Positions 37,640 through 41,897 of a DNA stretch of 41,897 nucleotides are shown piece by piece. The notes under the pieces were generated by a model. That model ran no database searches, was not told the DNA's origin, and saw only the letters and a program-made list of their open reading frames with translations. The stretch lies in the NCBI GenBank assembly GCA_001839685.1, contig MLAK01000904.1, positions 130,142 to 172,038 of the forward strand, read 5' to 3'. This stretch comes from Tritrichomonas foetus (taxonomy: Eukaryota; Parabasalia; Tritrichomonadida; Tritrichomonadidae). The translations under genes and the position numbers were made by a program. Position 1 is the stretch's first letter. The number at the start of each line of letters is the position of its first letter.

Positions 37640-38046
37640 GAAATCTTTCGTCTTTTGAAGAAGTTAATTATGAAATATTCACAAAAAACTTCATTTCACC
37701 AATCTACATCATTTTCTATTCTCAAATCTTAAAAATATTTTCTTTTATACTTTTTGGAGCAAAGAATTTTGGACTTTTCGTTTTTAATAGGAAAAATTGT
37801 ATTAGCTAATGATAAAAATCTTTTTCTATTTTGCGTTCAAGAATTCACTAATGGATTTCACAATTTTATGAGCCATTAAAAACGAAATTCTGATAAACAG
37901 ACGAAATAAATAGCTCTCATTATGATCATTCACCAAAAAATCCGAAAGGAGAAGATTCAACATTTCACAATATTGATGGTGATGATGATAACGTAATTAG
38001 TCTTCTTGAATATTCGATGGCACTATTCTTTACCAAGAAGATATAG
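37640..38046 (+). pseudogene. Relic of an EF-hand calcium-binding protein gene
   Basis: No intact frame exists. The clearest piece is a plus-strand stretch, FHNIDGDDDNVISLLEYSMAL, whose 12-residue loop (37975-38010, D-G-D-D-D-N-V-I-S-L-L-E) matches the canonical EF-hand D-x-D-x-D-G/N-x-I-x-x-x-E, with correct flanking helices. It ends in a stop at 38044-38046. Upstream, in another frame (37811 on), DKNLFLFCVQEFTNGFHNFM looks like the second half of a preceding EF-hand and its exit helix. Further upstream (37651 on), FEEVNYEIFTKNFISPIY may be an earlier helix. Stops and frameshifts separate the pieces. The EF-hand identity of the last piece is good; the extent of the relic is uncertain. Confidence 0.6.
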
Positions 38047-38393
38047 AAACTACTATGTTTTTTATTAGGTAATCCTTCAATTTGAAAAACATGTTCAAGA
38101 AATCAGGTTGGTATTCAATTTATGAAATAGAATTAAAGTAAAGAAGCCTATCTCAGAAATAATGTTACGATTACATATGATAGTTCTTTCTTTCCTATTT
38201 TATCTAAAAATTGACCGATTTTGCAATTTGCTCTTTCTTTAACGTTACATCTGAATGTTTTGTCTGGAATTTCTTACTTTACCGTTTTCATATATAAAGA
38301 GAACATTTGTACCAATAAAAATGTTCACAAGTTACCGATATAAAAAAGAAAAGGAATCAAAAAGAAAATCTATTCATACTTTATACAAACAAA
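38047..38393. other. Intergenic region, nothing recognised
   Basis: About 350 AT-rich bases between the EF-hand relic and the 3' end of the minus-strand CaaX protein gene. Confidence 0.5.
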
Positions 38394-39275
38394 TTAAATA
38401 AGAAGACAACAAATGGTTATATGATCACGATTAGTTCGATATTTGATATTCGCCTTATCTTCATTTTCTTCTTGATATTGTTCATATTCTGAGTCTTCAT
38501 CATAATAAAAAGCATATGATGAATCCGAAACACATGTGAGAGTACTTGTTGACGATATATCTAATTCTACATCAGTGATCGAAGTACTCTGATCATCACT
38601 CCCCCCTGTTGCCGAGCACCTTTCATCATCATCATTTGTGATACTATACAAGCTGCTGATTGAGCTTGTTGATGCACTTGATCTTAGTGCACTTAAGCTT
38701 GAAGATTCTTCATTGTCGCTTTCAATTCCCTGGCCACTACCTTTTTCACGAGTTGATTGTGGATCACTCCATTTGTCAGAAAACACATTTTGATTTGTTT
38801 TTCTCCTTGGAGAAAGTGGAGCATTGGTTGGTGCTGGAGTCGATATTGGAAAAATTGTGTTTCTGTTGGCAATTGTGTTTTTATTATTGATGATATTCAA
38901 GAAATATTGATTTTGTTTTTCATAATATTTTTTCACGTCATTTTCTGATTCTTCATGTTTCGAGTTATTGTATTTATGTTCTTTACGAGATGGCTTGATT
39001 ATTTTCCTTTTAGATCTCTTCTGGTACTTCGCAACAGCATCGCTGATTTCTGCTGTGGTTTGACGGGTATATATTGCGGTGCCGTGCTTACGGAAATGCC
39101 TTCTTTGACGCCGTAAATTTTTGCGCTTGATTCGACTTTTATAATATATCGAGCTGGTTAAAAATGATGAATTTAATGAAGATGAACCGTATTGATCAGT
39201 GGTACTATCACTCATTACTAGGGACGAACTTGTATCAAAAGGGCGAAGATTTACCTCGCTATATTTCCCGAGCAT
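38394..39275 (-). CDS. Ser-rich disordered protein with C-terminal CaaX box
   Basis: A 293-residue protein starting at ATG 39273-39275, with a TCATT initiator candidate just upstream. The N-terminal third is basic (YYKSRIKRKNLRRQRRHFRK), the middle is polar, and about 175-280 is Ser/Thr/Asp/Glu-rich. It ends HITICCLLI. The last four residues, C-L-L-I, form a CaaX box, with aliphatic residues at both a positions and Ile at X, which favours geranylgeranylation. The preceding Cys could be palmitoylated. It would thus be a lipid-anchored cytosolic protein with a disordered body. It has no GTPase or other domain, so it is not a Ras/Rho/Rab protein. Family not recognised. Confidence 0.78.
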   Translation of the reverse strand: MLGKYSEVNLRPFDTSSSLVMSDSTTDQYGSSSLNSSFLTSSIYYKSRIKRKNLRRQRRHFRKHGTAIYTRQTTAEISDAVAKYQKRSKRKIIKPSRKEHKYNNSKHEESENDVKKYYEKQNQYFLNIINNKNTIANRNTIFPISTPAPTNAPLSPRRKTNQNVFSDKWSDPQSTREKGSGQGIESDNEESSSLSALRSSASTSSISSLYSITNDDDERCSATGGSDDQSTSITDVELDISSTSTLTCVSDSSYAFYYDEDSEYEQYQEENEDKANIKYRTNRDHITICCLLI

Positions 39276-39281
39276 TGGGCG

Positions 39282-39286
39282 AATGA
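39282..39286 (-). promoter_or_regulatory. Candidate initiator (Inr) of the CaaX-protein gene
   Basis: On the minus strand this reads TCATT, matching TCAYW, with the A 9 nt before the ATG at 39275. Confidence 0.4.
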
Positions 39287-40364
39287 ATGATTGAAAATTA
39301 AACTTTATGATTTGAATTCGAATAATTCATTGAAAATTTTCAATTTGAAAGAACCATTTGATGGATTCTTAACAAAAAAATTATTTCATATTGAATGTTC
39401 CTAATCATCTTTCAAAATCTACTGATACAATTATTGAATTATTTGGTTTTTTGAAAGGAATTTATATTGAAATTCATTAGAAAATTCATATAATATTTTT
39501 TATTTGATCAGATTTGGTCACAAATGAAAGAAAATTATCTTATGAAAAAAAACAAAGAAAATTTCTCATCATATGAACACTATCATATAGAAAATTCAAT
39601 GACGATTTCAAAAACGAATTGAAAATTATCTTTTTAGATGACACGATTTACTGTGACAAAATCTACGATATTTTTGATCAGTATTTTATTTTTGAAAAGA
39701 GATGATAACTTGGAATTCGACTCCGTTTGTCTTATAAAATGTTTCTCATGAAAATCTCTTATGAGCTACTGTGGAATCACCGTACAGTGAGAGAGGCCAA
39801 ATATCAATATAAAAAGTTAATATAATAAATATCTCTTCAGAATATAACAGTTATTTGATATCTAGGAAAATAATGTAAAATATGTTAAATTTATTGATTA
39901 ATTAATAATTAAAACCATTTCATACTATAAATAAATAGAATAAACTCATAAAACTCCAATATTTAATCAGAGATGTTTGAATGGATTATAGGAGGCATAC
40001 TAACCCGCTCCCTCTTATTCCAATTCGCTCTTTCTATGGATCTCATTCATGCCTATTTCATGTTGGCTTGTCTTTAAAAAATCTGATTATAATAAATATA
40101 ATTCCAATTATTATTCTTTATTATCACATTACATTTTTATCATTTATTTGTCCAAAACATGCACCAATGGCTGCGTCTGAAATCATTCATGGCTAGGGAT
40201 GTCAAGTGCATATTCCATTCGGTTAACCTTCCTTTCATTAACATATCCATTTCGCTTTCTGAATTCAAAAAGTTAAACTTTTTTTGAGGTCATAATAATT
40301 ATTAAAACGGTTGTTTAATTACGTTTATAAATTCCAAATTTTCTAATTTCGAAAGGATCTTTCC
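39287..40364. other. Divergent intergenic region with a possible membrane-protein remnant
   Basis: About 1.1 kb between the CaaX gene (-) and the CDK (+). A patch at 39973-40196, less AT-rich than its surroundings, has two overlapping plus frames. ATG 39973 to TAA 40075 encodes 34 residues (EWIIGGILTRSLLFQFALSM and on). A second frame, ATG 39981 to about 40196, becomes very hydrophobic and ends PKHAPMAASEIIHG. They look like remains of a membrane-protein gene but match no family I know. A stretch near 39601-39705 (DDFKNELKIIFLDDTIYCDK) is also protein-like and ends in a stop. Confidence 0.4.
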
Positions 40365-41288
40365 ATGTCGTCACTGAATTATCAAAAGCAAGAGAAACTT
40401 GGTGAAGGTACCTATGGTGTTGTTTACAAGGCCATTGATAAACGCAATGGTGAAGTTGTTGCTTTGAAACGAATTCGTCTTGAACAAGAAGAAGAAGGAA
40501 TTCCAGCTACATCAATTCGTGAAATTTCTATTTTGAAAGAGCTTCATCACACAAATATTGTTGGATTAAAAGAAGTTATCAATTCTCAAGGCAAATTGAC
40601 ACTTGTTTTCGAATATCTTGATAAAGACTTGAAGAAGTTTTTAGACTCTCAACGTTCTGCACTTCAGCCAAACCTTGTTCAATCATATGCTTATCAAATC
40701 ATTTGCGGCCTATGCTATTGCCATTGCCACAGAATTATTCATCGCGATATGAAACCACAAAACTTATTACTTAACCGCCAAGGTCTTATCAAATTAGCAG
40801 ATTTCGGACTTGCCCGCGCCTTTACAATTCCACTTCGTAATTATACGCATGAAGTTGTCACATTATGGTATCGCGCTCCAGAAATATTACTCGGCTCGAA
40901 GCTTTATTCCCTTCCGGTTGACATCTGGAGTACCGGCTGCATCATTGCCGAGATGATCACCAAGAAACCGCTCTTCCCAGGCGATTCAGAAATTGATGAA
41001 TTATTCTCCATCTTCAAAATTCTTGGAACGCCGACCGAAGAGACATTCCCGGGCGTCACCCAGCTCCCTGCATACTCCTCTACTTTCCCCAAGTGGCACG
41101 CCAAAAATCTCGCTGATCTTCTTCCTGGTGCAGATCCATTAGCAATCGATCTTATCCAGCAGATGCTTATTTACGATCCAGCTAAACGTATTTCAGCCAA
41201 GGCTGCTCTTGACCATCCTTATTTCGCTAGCCTGTCCCCAGAACTGAAAGCGAAATGCAGACCTGTTGAAATCGATGCTTGCCAATAA
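40365..41288 (+). CDS. Cyclin-dependent kinase, CDK1/CDK2-like
   Basis: A 307-residue kinase of normal CDK length with no extensions. It has GEGTYGVV (13-20) with the inhibitory Thr16/Tyr17 pair, K35 (VALKR) and the cyclin-binding helix PATSIRE at 47-53, where animal CDK1/2 has [15 protein letters not shown] (126-133), DFGLA (146-150) and the activation-loop [14 protein letters not shown] with T161 follow. [20 protein letters not shown] is typical of cell-cycle CDKs. It should drive a cell-cycle transition once bound to a cyclin and phosphorylated on T161. The PATSIRE variant makes the partner uncertain; a CRK-type protist CDK is an alternative name. Codons are GC-richer in the C-terminal half, and the stop TAAA could serve as the polyadenylation signal. 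Confidence 0.95.
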   Translation: MSSLNYQKQEKLGEGTYGVVYKAIDKRNGEVVALKRIRLEQEEEGIPATSIREISILKELHHTNIVGLKEVINSQGKLTLVFEYLDKDLKKFLDSQRSALQPNLVQSYAYQIICGLCYCHCHRIIHRDMKPQNLLLNRQGLIKLADFGLARAFTIPLRNYTHEVVTLWYRAPEILLGSKLYSLPVDIWSTGCIIAEMITKKPLFPGDSEIDELFSIFKILGTPTEETFPGVTQLPAYSSTFPKWHAKNLADLLPGADPLAIDLIQQMLIYDPAKRISAKAALDHPYFASLSPELKAKCRPVEIDACQ

Positions 41289-41897
41289 ATTAATTTTTAT
41301 TTTCATATCAAATTATTTATTTGTCACTATTTTATATATCTGTGCATTCCCGCCAAACGTTGAGACAGAAATTTAACCTCGCCATGCTATTTGGACAAGC
41401 GTGCTGATTATCTTTTTCATTTTTTTGGATGTGACTCTGTGCTGAAAGGTGAATCTGAGTTTCTGGCTGTAATTTGTGGTAGTAATGCAGAGGTGTAGTT
41501 TTGGGTGACCAAAAAATAATCTTTTCGTTTTCAATTCATGAAAAATTGAATAATCTGAAATCATTTCTTCGATTTTTTTTTTTTTTTTTTTTTTGTGAGT
41601 TTAATCAATCATAAAATTATTGTACAACATAAAATCATACTTTTCATTGAATTAAACAAAACAACCACAAAGATCAGATTGGGAAAAAATCAGTCAGTCG
41701 AAAATCCACTTTTTATAAACTTTTTGATAGAATTGAATAATTATTTTTTGATAAGATAGTCGAAAATGCTCTCAAAATAATTATGTTTAGTCGACTCGCT
41801 TACTTTTTTTGTATTAAAATTTTTGAAAGGTCTATTTTACTCAAAAATACCTATATTTTCCATATTTTAGCAAAGAACAATAAATGCAGATATAAAC
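41289..41897. other. Right flank: GC-richer island and poly(T) run
   Basis: Downstream of the CDK, about 41342-41515 is noticeably less AT-rich than the rest of the flank. It contains TTCCCGCCAAA (41347-41357), which has the form of an E2F site, and a TTTTTTTGG stretch. A run of 22 T lies at 41573-41594. The only frame (41373-41564, minus) is short and unconvincing. The island could be a non-coding RNA or a promoter of a gene beyond the window; I could not identify either. Confidence 0.4.

Noticed and set aside
41373..41564. 63-codon minus-strand frame in the right flank
   Set aside because: Short, no recognisable family, and it lies in a region that looks more like non-coding RNA or promoter.
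1..41897. Spliceosomal introns in any gene
   Set aside because: All recognised proteins read through without interruption, and I saw no match to the extended trichomonad 3' splice motif (ACTAACACACAG).
1..41897. CRISPR array, prokaryotic operon or mobile-element genes (transposase, integrase, Maverick proteins)
   Set aside because: No direct repeats with regular unique spacers and no such proteins were seen.

Overview
The window looks like a piece of a parabasalid protist genome, most likely Tritrichomonas (T. foetus or a close relative). The DNA is strongly AT-rich and the genes are intronless. All three standard stop codons are used and intergenic gaps are short. Several start codons have a trichomonad-type initiator element (TCAYW) a few to about 45 bases upstream. 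The proteins are eukaryotic signalling and cytoskeletal families plus long Asn/Gln/Glu-rich coiled-coil proteins typical of this lineage. The species call is inference; nothing was searched. Where the longest open frame begins at TTG, I moved the start to the first ATG.

Layout. At 1-2500 there is a non-coding left flank, an ERK7/8 (MAPK15)-type MAP kinase (+), and a TTTCAT/ATTTATC simple-repeat tract. At 2570-12035 three large minus-strand genes encode a coiled-coil protein, a candidate CFAP92-like axonemal protein and a Lys/Glu-rich coiled-coil protein. At 12900-15030 a PPP-family Ser/Thr phosphatase carries a large insert and is followed by a decayed tandem copy. At 16842-20441 is a ubiquitin-like/DH/PH/Kelch RhoGEF. 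At 21033-29403 a plus-strand group encodes a multispanning GT-C-like membrane protein, a GNAT acetyltransferase, a dead nucleoside-transporter-like gene, an SHIPPO/STPGR filament protein and a putatively myristoylated CaMKK-like kinase. At 29404-35568 lie a 17-bp minisatellite broken by a 397-N assembly gap, a Mei2-like RNA-binding protein (RRM1+RRM2 only), a HAD phosphatase and another coiled-coil protein. At 36118-41288 lie a secreted Cys-rich protein, an EF-hand gene relic, a Ser-rich protein ending in a CaaX box, and a CDK1/2-like kinase. The right flank holds a GC-richer island.

There is no operon logic, as expected for a eukaryote. One theme recurs: several genes fit a flagellate cytoskeleton and cell-cycle programme (MAPK15, CFAP92-like, STPGR, RhoGEF-Kelch, CDK, coiled-coil proteins). 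The most informative non-obvious content is the three gene relics that no intact open frame reveals (phosphatase, ENT transporter, EF-hand). Others are the Mei2-like protein lacking RRM3, the kinase with HQD in place of HRD, the internal super-repeat of the STPGR protein, and the CaaX protein.
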